64,000 nt of DNA, taken from assembly GCA_046262295.1 (NCBI GenBank), contig JBHENC010000002.1, positions 62,001 through 126,000 of the forward strand. Direction: 5' to 3'. Below the pieces are notes generated by a model. The model made no database searches, was not told where the DNA came from, and saw only the letters and a program-made list of their open reading frames with translations. Below, in pieces: positions 16,911 through 26,075 of this stretch (positions are counted from its first letter, which is position 1; every line of letters begins with the position of its first letter). A program made the position numbers and the translations under genes. Source of the stretch: JBHENC01 sp046262295. Its GTDB lineage: Bacteria; Acidobacteriota; Blastocatellia; Pyrinomonadales; Pyrinomonadaceae.

Positions 16911-17066
16911 GTGCGATTGGTTGGAAGTTGATACGTTGACTTAGACGTGAGAAAGCGAAGAGCGTCCGGCAACCTACGCTTTTGTCTTTATGATGAGGCG
17001 TAAGTTGCTATCGAACATGACACTCGCCGTAGTTTGCGAAACGAAAATTATTAGCGAGGAACTTCG

Positions 17067-17981
17067 ATGCTGCGAACGGAAAAAGCAATCGAGATTGATG
17101 CGCCGGTTGAGCGTGTGTTCGATCTCTTCAGTGACTTCGAGAATTTTCCGCAGTGGATGCACAACATCAAAGATGTGCACCATACAGGGCGGCGCTTCTC
17201 GCGCTGGACGGCGCGCGCGCCCTTGGGCACGAGCGTCGAATGGGAAGCCGAGACGATTGTCTTTGAACCCGACCATCGAATCGTCTGGCGCACCGTGCGC
17301 GGCGACGTGAACACGAGCGGCGAAGTGATCTTTGAAACAACCAGACGCGGCACAACTTTACTGCGCGTCAGCATGGGCTATGATCCGCCCGCCGGACGTT
17401 TAGGCGCGCTCGTCGCCAGCCTCTTTCACCGAAACCCCGAACAGCAGTTGGATGAAGATTTGCGACGCTTTGCGGAAATAGCCGAAGGCCGGACGCCGCC
17501 ACGCGCCCCCGTGCAGAGAGATGCGCGCGAAGCGGGAGTTGATCGTCATGAAAGTTTCCGTCGTGACGAGAGAAGCGCGCCCCGTCGTGACGATGCGCGC
17601 TTCGATGAGGCTTTGAGAAACGCGCGGCGAAGCCAGCGGGAAGACGGGCGACGCTATCAACAGGAACGTGAGCGCGATGCCGTGCGACGACGACGCGGTG
17701 AAGGCGACGAACCGCATGAGCCTTCGCGCAGACATCGTGGCTTCGAGGAAAGAGCGGAGTGGCTGCACAGCGACGAAGGAATACGGCGCGGCCAGCCGCC
17801 GCCGTCCCGCCGCGAACCGCAAACCGGACGCTTCGCTTTGACTCCGCGCGAGCGTGCGCGTGAACTCGAAACGGAGCGCGAACGCCGTATCGAGAACGCG
17901 CCGGAGGAAGTCCGAAAAGTTTTGCGGCGCGGCGTTGACAGACTAATCGAAGATGCGCCGGGCAGACCTCGGCGCAGATAA
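17067..17981 (+). CDS. SRPBCC (cyclase/dehydrase-type) protein with long charged C-terminal tail
   Basis: Residues 1-145 of 304 form an SRPBCC/START-like ligand-binding domain: EKAIEIDAPVERVFDLFSDFENFPQWM at the N-terminus, WEAETIVFEPDHRIVWRTVRGDV in the middle, a YDPPAGRLGALVASLFHRNPEQQLDEDLRRF helix at the end. This matches polyketide_cyc-type proteins found next to stress genes. From about 146 the sequence becomes Arg/Glu/Asp-rich and low in complexity up to the C-terminus, probably disordered and nucleic-acid- or membrane-associated. GAGGAA precedes ATG 17067. Ligand unknown. It ends 37 nt before a bidirectional terminator. Confidence 0.85.
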   Translation: MLRTEKAIEIDAPVERVFDLFSDFENFPQWMHNIKDVHHTGRRFSRWTARAPLGTSVEWEAETIVFEPDHRIVWRTVRGDVNTSGEVIFETTRRGTTLLRVSMGYDPPAGRLGALVASLFHRNPEQQLDEDLRRFAEIAEGRTPPRAPVQRDAREAGVDRHESFRRDERSAPRRDDARFDEALRNARRSQREDGRRYQQERERDAVRRRRGEGDEPHEPSRRHRGFEERAEWLHSDEGIRRGQPPPSRREPQTGRFALTPRERARELETERERRIENAPEEVRKVLRRGVDRLIEDAPGRPRRR

Positions 17982-18017
17982 AAGCTGCCCGTAAAATTTC
18001 TCGCTTCGTCGCAAAAG

Positions 18018-18055
18018 AAAAGCGCACGTTGAAAATATTTTCAACGTGCGCTTTT
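18018..18055. terminator. Bidirectional terminator (perfect 38-nt palindrome)
   Basis: AAAAGCGCACGTTGAAAAT is followed directly by its exact reverse complement. The A-run on the left and T-run on the right make it a Rho-independent terminator in both directions, between the convergent SRPBCC (plus) and CsbD (minus) genes. Confidence 0.9.
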
Positions 18056-18086
18056 GTGATGTGCTTCGATAATCAATTAGCGAGCG

Positions 18087-18299
18087 TTATTTCTTAATCG
18101 CATCGCCGACATCTTTAACGGCGTCGCCGACGGAATGCTTGGCTTTGCCGTATCCTTCTTGGATATTGCCGCCCGCACGGTCGGCGGTTCCCTCGCTCTC
18201 CATCTCTTTGTCGCCCAGCGCGTGCCCGACGTTCTCTTTAACCGCGCCTTTTGCCTGATCCAGCTTGCCTTCGACTTCATCCTTATTCGGTAAACTCAT
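18087..18299 (-). CDS. CsbD-family stress protein
   Basis: This 70-residue hydrophilic protein begins MSLPNKDEVEGKLDQAKGAVKENVGHALGDKEME, the CsbD pattern (eGk.dqakGkvKe..G...gd...e.eG), followed by ADRAGGNIQEGYGKAKHSVGDAVKDVG. CsbD proteins are small, stable, stress-induced proteins of unknown mechanism, under sigma-B in Bacillus. Length is normal. A strong AAAGGAG ribosome site lies 8 nt upstream. It converges with the SRPBCC gene, sharing the palindromic terminator. Confidence 0.92.
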   Translation of the reverse strand: MSLPNKDEVEGKLDQAKGAVKENVGHALGDKEMESEGTADRAGGNIQEGYGKAKHSVGDAVKDVGDAIKK

Positions 18300-18601
18300 G
18301 GTTGTAATCTCCTTTTACCAATTTCTTCTTCGCGTAAAGAAAACAACGCGCAGTGAATCCGGCGACGTTGTTAGGCAAAAGAAATGGCAAGCGATATGCC
18401 ATGAGTGCGAGTGATCGCTGAAAGGGCATTAAAGCGATGCGAAGTGTTTGGAGAAAAGAAGATAGCGAAAGCGGGCGGTGCGTGATGGCTAATTTTGCTT
18501 TAGCAGGCGCGAGCGCGTTTTCGTACATAAAGCTTTCCCCGTCTGCTTTGTCTTAGGACAACACAGACAGCGAAAATGTCTGAGAACGCAGACGGGGAAA
18601 T
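18300..18601. other. Intergenic region between CsbD and hybrid kinase genes
   Basis: 302 nt without a credible gene. The left part should contain the csbD promoter (minus strand). The right end holds a three-way-junction-like structured element (18534-18600, separate entry) directly next to the stop codon of the histidine kinase. Confidence 0.5.
18534..18600. ncRNA. Structured element with a perfect three-stem junction
   Basis: A 13-bp closing stem pairs 18534-18546 (TTTCCCCGTCTGC) with 18588-18600 exactly. It encloses two hairpins: TTGTC/GACAA at 18548-18552 and 18557-18561 (loop TTAG), and CAGACA/TGTCTG at 18564-18569 and 18577-18582 (loop GCGAAAA). All three stems are fully paired, without mismatches. 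On the minus strand the structure begins one base after the hybrid kinase stop (18602). There is no T-run after it, so it is not a standard terminator. It could be a 3' UTR structure, a processed RNA or a DNA-level site. Confidence 0.55.
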
Positions 18602-20884
18602 TCAGATTATGAGTTCAAACGGCACGGTTTCCGGTGCAGCGTTGCCGTTGAGTAATTCTGTGGCGCGTTCAAGGATTTCCGTGAGTGCGAAAGGTTTTTT
18701 GATGACCGCATCAATGCGCCCCTGCTCGTAATCTTCCGGCGTCACCATGTCAGCCCAGCCGGTGGCGAGTATGAAGAAGGTTTCCGGCTTATGTTCTTTG
18801 ACCCAGCGGGCGACGTGCAAGCCGCTTATCTCCGGCAAACCCAGATCGCAAACCACCAGATCAATCCTCATATCGTCGAGACGCGCGAGCGCCTCCGTGC
18901 CGGTCGCCGCTTCAGAGACGGTATGCCCGGCGGCTTCAAACGCATCGCGCAAGAGCGCGCGTATGTTCTCTTCGTCGTCAACGACCAGCACACGCGCGCG
19001 CCTGCTTTGCACGGGCATCACGGTGTTCGCCGCAGTTTTGGTTTCGCGCGGTTTTTCGTAGAGCGGCAGACGGATTTCGATGCGCGTGCCTTCGCCCGGC
19101 TCGCTGACGACCATGATCTGGCCGCCATGCCGCGAGATGATGCCGTGCGAAGCTGACAGGCCGAGTCCTGTGCCGCGCTCGCCCTTCGTCGAATAAAACG
19201 GCTCGAAGATGTGCGCCTGTGTTTCCGCGTCCATGCCGCTGCCCGTGTCCGCCACCCAGAAACAGGCGCTGTCGAATTCCGCGCGCGCGCCGGTTTCAAT
19301 CACACCGCCTGCGGGCATCGCATCCACCGCGTTAAAGAGCAGATTGAGCACCACCTCACGCAATTCCGCCGCCTGACCGAGCACATACACGCCCGCTTGA
19401 TTCTCCACGCGGACGTTGATCGAACGCGCCTGCGCCGCCGCTTCGTTCTGCCACTTCGGTCTGGCGATTTCCACGCTCGAAGTGATTAGCTCGGCCAATT
19501 CGACGGGCGCGAGATCGTGTGCCGCATCGCGTCGCGCAAAGTCCAGCATACGCTTGAGCGTCTGCGCGCTATCGCCGACGGCGTTCGTGATTACTTCCAG
19601 ATTACGCGCGGTCGCTTCGTCATGTTTGCCGCGCATCAGCAAAAGTTGGGCGCGTCCCTGAATCACCGTCAAAGAGTTGTTCAGATTATGCGCAACACCG
19701 GCGGCGAGTTCGCCGAGCGCGCGCAGTTTGTCGGACTGCGCAAACTGTTCCTGCGTGCGCTTGCGTTCCGTCACATCGCGCAAAAAGACGAGCGCGCCGG
19801 TGACCTCTCCATCGCGCCACAAAGGTGACGTGTGCGCGTCAACGTCGCGCACCGTCGCGTCAGCGCGCAACATTTTGACTTCGCATTGCGCGTCGTCGCC
19901 CATCTGTGCGCGACGAAGACTAAGGGTCGCAGATTCTCTCGATTCGGCGGAAACTATTTCGCTGAAATGCCTGCCAAGCAAAGCTGAATCCGACAATCCG
20001 CTTTCCGTTCTGGCGCGTTCGTTCACCCATGTTAAGCATCCCGCCGCGTCGAGCGTGTAAATCTCATCCGGCGTAAGATCGGCGAGACTCGCCATAAAAG
20101 ATTTGTGCTCGAACGCTTCGGTTTCAGCACGGCGCAACGCCGAGACATCGCGTGCCGCTACAAGTATGTCGCCGTTGAACTCACCGCCCGCGCCTCTTAC
20201 CGGAATCACAGCTAAGAGCGTCGGTTGATCGTGCCCGGCCAGCATCTCCACTTCAACCGTCTCGCCGCGCGTGCGTGCGCGCTCGACCACGCATTCGGTT
20301 GCGCCCGCGACGCGCCAGAACATCTCGCAGCAACGCTTTCCGCCAAACTCCAGCGTTCCACACGCTTCTTTTTCTAAAACCGCGCCCGCCGCATTAATGC
20401 GCTTCAAATGCCCGCCCGCATCGAACAGAAACGCGCCATCCGGTAAAGAATCAAAGGCCGCTTCCCATTGAGTGCTCGCCTCATCCAACACGGGCGCATC
20501 CGGCGCGGCAGCGGGCGTCATCGCCGCCCGCTCCGCCTCGCGCGCTCTTTGCCCGGCCTCGTCTAATGCTTGATTGGCTTTCGCGTAGTGCTCTTGCAGA
20601 TCGCTTAAACGCCGGTTCAAGTCGGTTTGCGCGCGTGAATTACGGTGGACGGTAAAAGCGCAGAGAAGCAGGCCGAGCACTGCGCCGGTAATCGCCATTA
20701 ACAGCGCGGAAATATGCGGAAAGACGAACACCAGCGCAATCAAACAGATTGCATATAAAGCAAAGGCCGCCAATACTTCGGCCCCAGTATTCCGCAGTCC
20801 TCCGGCGTGCCTCTCGACAGGCGAACGCCTCCGAATGCTTTCAGCGAATTCGTCACTGCTTTTGATTTGTTTGAGAGAAGTCAT
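18602..20884 (-). CDS. Hybrid sensor histidine kinase with C-terminal receiver domain
   Basis: About 760 residues. Two membrane helices lie at about 37-60 and 62-82. A coiled coil (about 85-125) leads into a PAS-like domain (about 138-250) and a second PAS (about 262-378, PDEIYTLDAAGCLTWVNERA). Phosphoacceptor His at about 401 sits in LGELAAGVAHNLNNSLTVI, and the ATPase core has N box LLFNAVDAMPAGG, G1 DTGSGMD and G2 GTGLGLS. A receiver domain (VLVVDDEENI, phospho-Asp in VVCDLGLPEIS, Lys in IKKPF) ends the protein. It senses an unknown signal near the membrane and can phosphorylate its own receiver. ATG 20884 is used; an in-frame GTG lies two codons upstream. Confidence 0.93.
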   Translation of the reverse strand: MTSLKQIKSSDEFAESIRRRSPVERHAGGLRNTGAEVLAAFALYAICLIALVFVFPHISALLMAITGAVLGLLLCAFTVHRNSRAQTDLNRRLSDLQEHYAKANQALDEAGQRAREAERAAMTPAAAPDAPVLDEASTQWEAAFDSLPDGAFLFDAGGHLKRINAAGAVLEKEACGTLEFGGKRCCEMFWRVAGATECVVERARTRGETVEVEMLAGHDQPTLLAVIPVRGAGGEFNGDILVAARDVSALRRAETEAFEHKSFMASLADLTPDEIYTLDAAGCLTWVNERARTESGLSDSALLGRHFSEIVSAESRESATLSLRRAQMGDDAQCEVKMLRADATVRDVDAHTSPLWRDGEVTGALVFLRDVTERKRTQEQFAQSDKLRALGELAAGVAHNLNNSLTVIQGRAQLLLMRGKHDEATARNLEVITNAVGDSAQTLKRMLDFARRDAAHDLAPVELAELITSSVEIARPKWQNEAAAQARSINVRVENQAGVYVLGQAAELREVVLNLLFNAVDAMPAGGVIETGARAEFDSACFWVADTGSGMDAETQAHIFEPFYSTKGERGTGLGLSASHGIISRHGGQIMVVSEPGEGTRIEIRLPLYEKPRETKTAANTVMPVQSRRARVLVVDDEENIRALLRDAFEAAGHTVSEAATGTEALARLDDMRIDLVVCDLGLPEISGLHVARWVKEHKPETFFILATGWADMVTPEDYEQGRIDAVIKKPFALTEILERATELLNGNAAPETVPFELII

Positions 20885-21086
20885 AACCACCGCACAAAAG
20901 GGAAGAGATAAGAGTCGGACAGCGAAGCTGCACCGCTAACCGGCAGGCAAAACCATGTTAGCAAATATTAAACAAAATGCCTAGTTGAATTATTAAAGGC
21001 GGATTTTGAGTGGTTTTTCGAGGTGAGCGGCGGCGTAGCGATAATTTCCGGGGAGGTTAGAGGTGAAATGTGCGGTGCGTGAAGCA

Positions 21087-21131
21087 AAAAAGAATGGGGG
21101 CGATACTTCAAGTATCGCCCCCATTCTTTTT
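21087..21131. terminator. Strong terminator after the first TonB receptor gene
   Basis: A 22-bp perfect stem (AAAAAGAATGGGGGCGATAC... and its complement) with a single-base centre C at 21109. A-run and T-run on both ends. It lies 16 nt beyond the stop of the minus-strand TonB receptor (21148) and serves as its terminator. Confidence 0.9.
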
Positions 21132-21147
21132 GAGTAGCAATCTTTCG

Positions 21148-24100
21148 TTAGAACTGAAAGCGTGCCGACAGTTGAACTTGACGCGGAGTAAAGATCGTCG
21201 TGTTGTTGATGCCGTCCGACGTTTCTCTGAGGAACGGCAGTGTGCGGTCAGGTGTAGTATTTGATGTCAGCGTGCCGCCCGTCGCCGTCGCCGAGCCGAA
21301 GGTGAAGAGCGATTCCGTAACTGAAGTGATGTTCGCGCGGTTAAAAAGGTTGAAAGCTTCTGCCAGAAACTCTAGGCTTTTCGTTTCAGTAAAGCGGAAG
21401 CGGCGCGAGACGCGCAGATCAACCGTTGCCGTTTTCGGCCTGCGGAAACTATTGCGCTCGATGAAGAATGCGCGGTTGGGGCCGCCGGAGCCGAACAGCC
21501 CCGCCGCAGTTCCGCCAAGTGTGCCACCCGCGCTCGGGTTGCTGCTGATTGTGCCGGAGACAGTCCTGCCGGAGGCGATATTGACAATCGGCGCGATCTG
21601 GAAGCCGCTGAATAGTAGTTGTCCCGCGCCCGTCTTCTCGAGACCGAAGGACTTGCCGACCGCCCAAACCGCGCTCACGACAAAACGGTGCGGGATGTCG
21701 TTGTTAGACCTTCCCTCATCAAGGCTCGGGTCGAATGGGTTGGAAAAAGTTGAAGGTGTCGTGCTCGTCGGCGCAAACGTGCCGAAGTTCTGGCCAATGT
21801 CCGTTGCCTTCGAGAAGGTGTAGTTGGCTTGAAACTGCAAGCCTTTATCCAAGCGACGATTGAGTTGAAGCACGAGCGCGTTGTAGGTTGATCGTGACGC
21901 GCTCTGCGCTTCGAGTATCTGCCGGGCGTTGGAGATCGGGCGTGCGCCGGAGAAGAACGGCGTGGTGAACGATTGGCCGTCGAAGTCGCCGCCGACCACC
22001 GTGTATGTTCTCGTTGCTGTCGGGTTCGGCAGGTTCACGTCAACGAAGACCGGCAAACTTCTGCCGCCGCTGTACAGGTAGGAGACCGATGCCACCATGT
22101 TTCTGGCGATCTGGCGCTCCAAGATAATATCGGCCTGATGAATCTTCGGATTCTGGAAATTGTTCGAGAGCACGACGAGGTTTGCCGTACCGGTGGGTAC
22201 GCCCGTCAGCGTGTTCGGGAAAATCGGCGTTGGAATGACCGTGCCGTTCGCATCGCGGAGCACAGTGGTGGGCGAGACGCCGGAGATCGAAATCTGCGAG
22301 CCGGGAGCGCCCGAGTTGACGATGCCGCTGGCGATGAACGTATTCGGGACGCGCCCGAAGTAGATGCCGTAGCCGCCGCGCACACTGGTCTTACCGTCGC
22401 CGAACACATCAAACGCGAAGCCGATGCGCGGGCCGAAATTGTTTCTGTCGCGGTTGAATCGCGTTGTCTGCGCGATGATGGCGTTTGCCTCATCCTGCGA
22501 ATAACGAGTCTGACCGGCGGCGAGAACGGCTGCCGCCGTGTTGGGCAGTTGTGGTCTGGAGAATGACTGGTAATCGTAACGCAGTCCGAGATTAAGCGTC
22601 AGGCGGGTCGAAGCGCGCCAGTCATCCTGTATGAAAAAAGCGGTGTCCGGCGTGGAGAATTCATACTGAGCCAAGCCGAAAGCCTGAGCGTATGAGTTGT
22701 ACCGGCGGGTCGCCGTCGCCGCCGCGCCCGTCGTGGCCGCACCGTTGTTGGGTGTGCCTGCCGGGGAGATGAAGTCGCTGAGAAAATCCTGAAGATTGCT
22801 GTAAGAGTAAGAACCGAAGCCTTGGAACAGGTTGTCAATTCTATCGCGGTCGCGTTTGTAGTCGCCGCCGAACTTAACCGTATGGCTACCGTATGTAACA
22901 GTCATCGTATCGGCGAACTGGATGCGATTCTCGTCGGGAAATGCGGCGCGTTGGAAGAAGGCGCGTGTGCCGAAAGTCAGTCCGCCGGAGATGAAGACTT
23001 CAGGGAGACGGTTGCCGACAAGCGTTGTTGCGCGCGCGGCCTGGGTCTGCTCGCCTGCCGTCAGATCGCCGAGAATCGACCGGTTAAGCTCGTGGCTTGC
23101 CTGAAAGCGAAACTCGTTGGCAATGGTTGACCTGATGGTTGACGTAAGGCGTGCCGTGAGCGAGTCAATGTTGACGAAATCGTTACCGACGCTGGCGCGC
23201 CCGATGGTGTCAACGCTGCGCGAAGTAAAGCCGCCGGGCGCGGCTGTCCGCAGGCGGTTATAGTTAACCGATACGGAGTTGCTTTTGTTAATATTCCAAT
23301 CAACTTTCGGGAAGAAGATGCGCTGGTCTTGGCGGCGCGGAACGGCTCCCGTCAGGCCACGCAGAAAGTCCAAGCCGCTATCAACCGAGGTCTGCGCCTG
23401 CGCCTGTGTTCGCGTCGGCGACACCAAGCGGCAGAAGAGAATTTCGTTGATTGTCAGCCCGCTCGTTTGCGCGCCCGCTGACGTGGTACAGGCCGCCGGT
23501 GTTGCGCGCGCCGTCGGATTGGTCAGCGCAATCGGGTTCAGAAGCGACGGGTTGCTCGTATTTAAGGTGACCGGAAAAGTGCGCTTCTGTTGATCGTAAG
23601 TGAAAAAGAAAAACGCTTTGTCTCTAACGATAGGCCCGCCGATAGCGCCGCCGAATTGCTGGCGGCGATCCAGCGGCTTGATGGCGGTATTGACAAATCT
23701 GCCGTCAACAAGCGTCGGGATCGTCGCCGATGGATTGCGCGCGCCCAATTTGTTATCACGGATGTAGTAAAAGCCCTGTCCGTGAAAATCGTTCGTGCCG
23801 CTCTTGCTCACGGTGTTGATGACGCCGCCCGCCGCGCGCCCGTACTCGGCGGAGTAGTTCGAGGTGTTGACCTGAAACTCGCGCACCGCCGCCTGGCTGA
23901 AGCTGTACTGGACGCGCGTGCGCCCGCGCTCTTCCGAGAAGAATCCGTTGTTGTTATCGGTTCCGTCGAGCGTGTTGTTGTTCAGCAGCGACGAGATGCC
24001 GCGAAAGCTGTTCAGACCGAAATCGCCTTCGGGCGTCACGCCGGGCGTCAGACGCACGAAATCGGAAGCGCGACGACCATTGATCGGCAGCTCATTGATA

Positions 24101-24534
24101 GAGGTTTGATTGATGTTGGTGGAAAAGTCTTGCTGCACCGTATTGATAACGGGCGCGTCGCTGGTCACGTTGACCGTTTCGCCGCTCACGTTTCCGACCT
24201 GCAAAGGAACATCCAGAGTCGTCACGCGGCCGACTTCGACGACTACCTGATCTTGTGTGAAAGTGCCGAAGCCGGAAGCATTAATCGTCACGGCGTAGTT
24301 GCCGGGATCGAGTTGCACAACGCGGAAGCGGCCTTCGTCGTCGCTTGTCGCCGTGCCTTCCTTATTTGTTTCCACATTACGAACGGTGACGGTCGCATTC
24401 GGGACAATCGCGCCCTGCGGGTCTTTGACGACGCCGCCGATGGCTCCGTTAATAGTAGTTTGAGCTATTGCCAGCGCGCTCATGCAAACGAGCAAAAGCA
24501 GCGCGGCGAGAGATAGCCGGAGAAATTTGAACAT
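21148..24534 (-). CDS. TonB-dependent receptor, Oar-like, with carboxypeptidase-regulatory N-terminal domain
   Basis: From ATG 24534 (AAGGAG about 9 nt upstream) the product is 1128 residues. It has a signal peptide (MFKFLRLSLAALLLLVCMSALAIAQ). A CarboxypepD_reg-like beta domain follows (INGAIGGVVKDPQGAIVPNATVTVRN, about 27-110). The plug domain has QTSINELPINGRRASDFVRLTPGV and YSAEYGRAAGGVINTVSKSGTNDFHG; a long beta barrel ends in VQLSARFQF with a terminal Phe. This layout is typical of the large receptors of Acidobacteriota. It probably imports an oligosaccharide, peptide or other large ligand across the outer membrane. The substrate is unknown. It is separate in sequence from the tandem pair at 49-57 kb. 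Confidence 0.93.
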   Translation of the reverse strand: MFKFLRLSLAALLLLVCMSALAIAQTTINGAIGGVVKDPQGAIVPNATVTVRNVETNKEGTATSDDEGRFRVVQLDPGNYAVTINASGFGTFTQDQVVVEVGRVTTLDVPLQVGNVSGETVNVTSDAPVINTVQQDFSTNINQTSINELPINGRRASDFVRLTPGVTPEGDFGLNSFRGISSLLNNNTLDGTDNNNGFFSEERGRTRVQYSFSQAAVREFQVNTSNYSAEYGRAAGGVINTVSKSGTNDFHGQGFYYIRDNKLGARNPSATIPTLVDGRFVNTAIKPLDRRQQFGGAIGGPIVRDKAFFFFTYDQQKRTFPVTLNTSNPSLLNPIALTNPTARATPAACTTSAGAQTSGLTINEILFCRLVSPTRTQAQAQTSVDSGLDFLRGLTGAVPRRQDQRIFFPKVDWNINKSNSVSVNYNRLRTAAPGGFTSRSVDTIGRASVGNDFVNIDSLTARLTSTIRSTIANEFRFQASHELNRSILGDLTAGEQTQAARATTLVGNRLPEVFISGGLTFGTRAFFQRAAFPDENRIQFADTMTVTYGSHTVKFGGDYKRDRDRIDNLFQGFGSYSYSNLQDFLSDFISPAGTPNNGAATTGAAATATRRYNSYAQAFGLAQYEFSTPDTAFFIQDDWRASTRLTLNLGLRYDYQSFSRPQLPNTAAAVLAAGQTRYSQDEANAIIAQTTRFNRDRNNFGPRIGFAFDVFGDGKTSVRGGYGIYFGRVPNTFIASGIVNSGAPGSQISISGVSPTTVLRDANGTVIPTPIFPNTLTGVPTGTANLVVLSNNFQNPKIHQADIILERQIARNMVASVSYLYSGGRSLPVFVDVNLPNPTATRTYTVVGGDFDGQSFTTPFFSGARPISNARQILEAQSASRSTYNALVLQLNRRLDKGLQFQANYTFSKATDIGQNFGTFAPTSTTPSTFSNPFDPSLDEGRSNNDIPHRFVVSAVWAVGKSFGLEKTGAGQLLFSGFQIAPIVNIASGRTVSGTISSNPSAGGTLGGTAAGLFGSGGPNRAFFIERNSFRRPKTATVDLRVSRRFRFTETKSLEFLAEAFNLFNRANITSVTESLFTFGSATATGGTLTSNTTPDRTLPFLRETSDGINNTTIFTPRQVQLSARFQF

Positions 24535-24808
24535 CTTGGAGAACTCCTTAAAAGAAATCGGTTGAGAGTCGGTCGCGGCGTCTGTGCGGTCAAAGCAGAC
24601 GCAACACGGAAGCATTGATTTTGAAATCATGTTGAATTGCGTAAAATTCGGAAAACAGGAAGTACTGCCGGAATGAAAAGCAGATTTTTACCACGATACA
24701 GCCGCTTGCGCAAGAGCCGGACGGTAAACGAAGCGTTAAATTTTCGTGAAAGGCGCGCGACAAAACTACGCTTCGTTCGCGCGCCGCAACTTTTATCTAT
24801 GCAGCTCT

Positions 24809-25990
24809 TTACAAACGCTCGCAGATAATGGCGATGCCCTGCCCGCCGCCGATGCAGGCCGTCGCTAATCCGTAGCGCCCACCGCGCCTTTTCAGTTCGT
24901 TGAGCATTGTTAGCACAATGCGCGTGCCGGTTGCGGCAAGCGGGTGGCCGAGCGCGATTGCGCCGCCATTGACGTTCACCCTTTCACGGTCAAGGCCGAG
25001 TTCTTTTTCGACCGCGAGATACTGCGCCGCGAACGCCTCGTTGACTTCGATTAAATCAATGTCCGCGAGCATGAGACCGGCCTTCTCCAGAGCCTTGCGC
25101 GTCGCGGGCACGGGGCCGATGCCCATGATCTCCGGCTCGACTCCCGCATAAGCCCAACTAACAATGCGCGCTAAGGGTTTCGCGTCCTTTGCTTTTACAT
25201 AATCTTCGCCTGCAATGACGAGCGCCGCCGCGCCGTCAACGATGCCGGAAGCATTGCCTGCTGTGACAAAGCCGTCTTTGCTGAATGCGGGACGAAGTTT
25301 CGCCAATCCTTCGAGCGTCGTGTCGGGGCGCATATGATCGTCCGAGTCGAAAATGCTCGTGCCTTTGCGCGTCTTGATTTCGACGGGCACGATTTCTTCG
25401 GCAAAGACGCCTTTCGCCTGCGCTTCTTTGGCGAGTTGCTGCGAGCGCAAAGCATATTTGTCCTGCTCCTCGCGCGAAATCTCGTGACGGCGCGCAAGAT
25501 TCTCCGCCGTGCCCGCCATCGGCGTGTTGCAGTATGTATCGAGCAGCGCGACCATCAGGCTGTCTTCGAGTTTGCCCTGACCGAGCGGGAAACCGGAACG
25601 CGCGCCGTAGATCACGTGCGGGGCTTGCGACATGGATTCCATGCCGCCGACGAGCGCCGTGTTGGCTTCGCCGAGCTGGATCATCTGCGCGCCGCTGACA
25701 ATTGACTGAATGCCGCTGCCGCACAAACGATTGACCGTGAGCGCCGGACGATCAAACGGCACTCCCGCCTTCAGCGCAACGTGGCGCGCGCCGTAGATCG
25801 CATCGCCCGAAGTTTGCAAAGCATTACCGATAATCGTGTGGTCAATTTCATCCGCCGCAACGCCCGTTGCCGCCAACGCGCCGCGCGCCGCCAACGCTCC
25901 CAACTCAATCGCCGAAACGTCCTTCAACGCCCCGACATACTCGCCCATCGGCGTTCGCTTCCCGCCCAAAATAAATACATCGCCAGCCAT
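24809..25990 (-). CDS. Acetyl-CoA C-acetyltransferase (thiolase)
   Basis: This 393-residue enzyme condenses or cleaves acetyl-CoA/acetoacetyl-CoA. Nucleophile Cys90 lies in VNRLCGSGIQS, the His of GHPLAATGTR is at about 348, and the second active-site Cys is in ATACIGGGQG near 380. The N-terminus VFILGGKRTPMG is typical of degradative/biosynthetic thiolase II. Length is normal. It is the last gene of a minus-strand series after tyrS (85-nt gap). No other beta-oxidation gene is adjacent. A short-chain biosynthetic role is most likely; a longer-chain 3-ketoacyl-CoA thiolase cannot be excluded. Confidence 0.95.
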   Translation of the reverse strand: MAGDVFILGGKRTPMGEYVGALKDVSAIELGALAARGALAATGVAADEIDHTIIGNALQTSGDAIYGARHVALKAGVPFDRPALTVNRLCGSGIQSIVSGAQMIQLGEANTALVGGMESMSQAPHVIYGARSGFPLGQGKLEDSLMVALLDTYCNTPMAGTAENLARRHEISREEQDKYALRSQQLAKEAQAKGVFAEEIVPVEIKTRKGTSIFDSDDHMRPDTTLEGLAKLRPAFSKDGFVTAGNASGIVDGAAALVIAGEDYVKAKDAKPLARIVSWAYAGVEPEIMGIGPVPATRKALEKAGLMLADIDLIEVNEAFAAQYLAVEKELGLDRERVNVNGGAIALGHPLAATGTRIVLTMLNELKRRGGRYGLATACIGGGQGIAIICERL

Positions 25991-26075
25991 TATTTTTTAC
26001 TGCCTTTCAATAGAAGAAAAAATGCCGCTATTCAAAACAGATAAGGATACCAGAGCGGCAAACGAGGAGTCAATT

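Noticed and set aside
23590..24516. 308-codon open frame opposite the first TonB receptor
   Set aside because: Antisense shadow of a well-recognised receptor; no domain or ribosome site.
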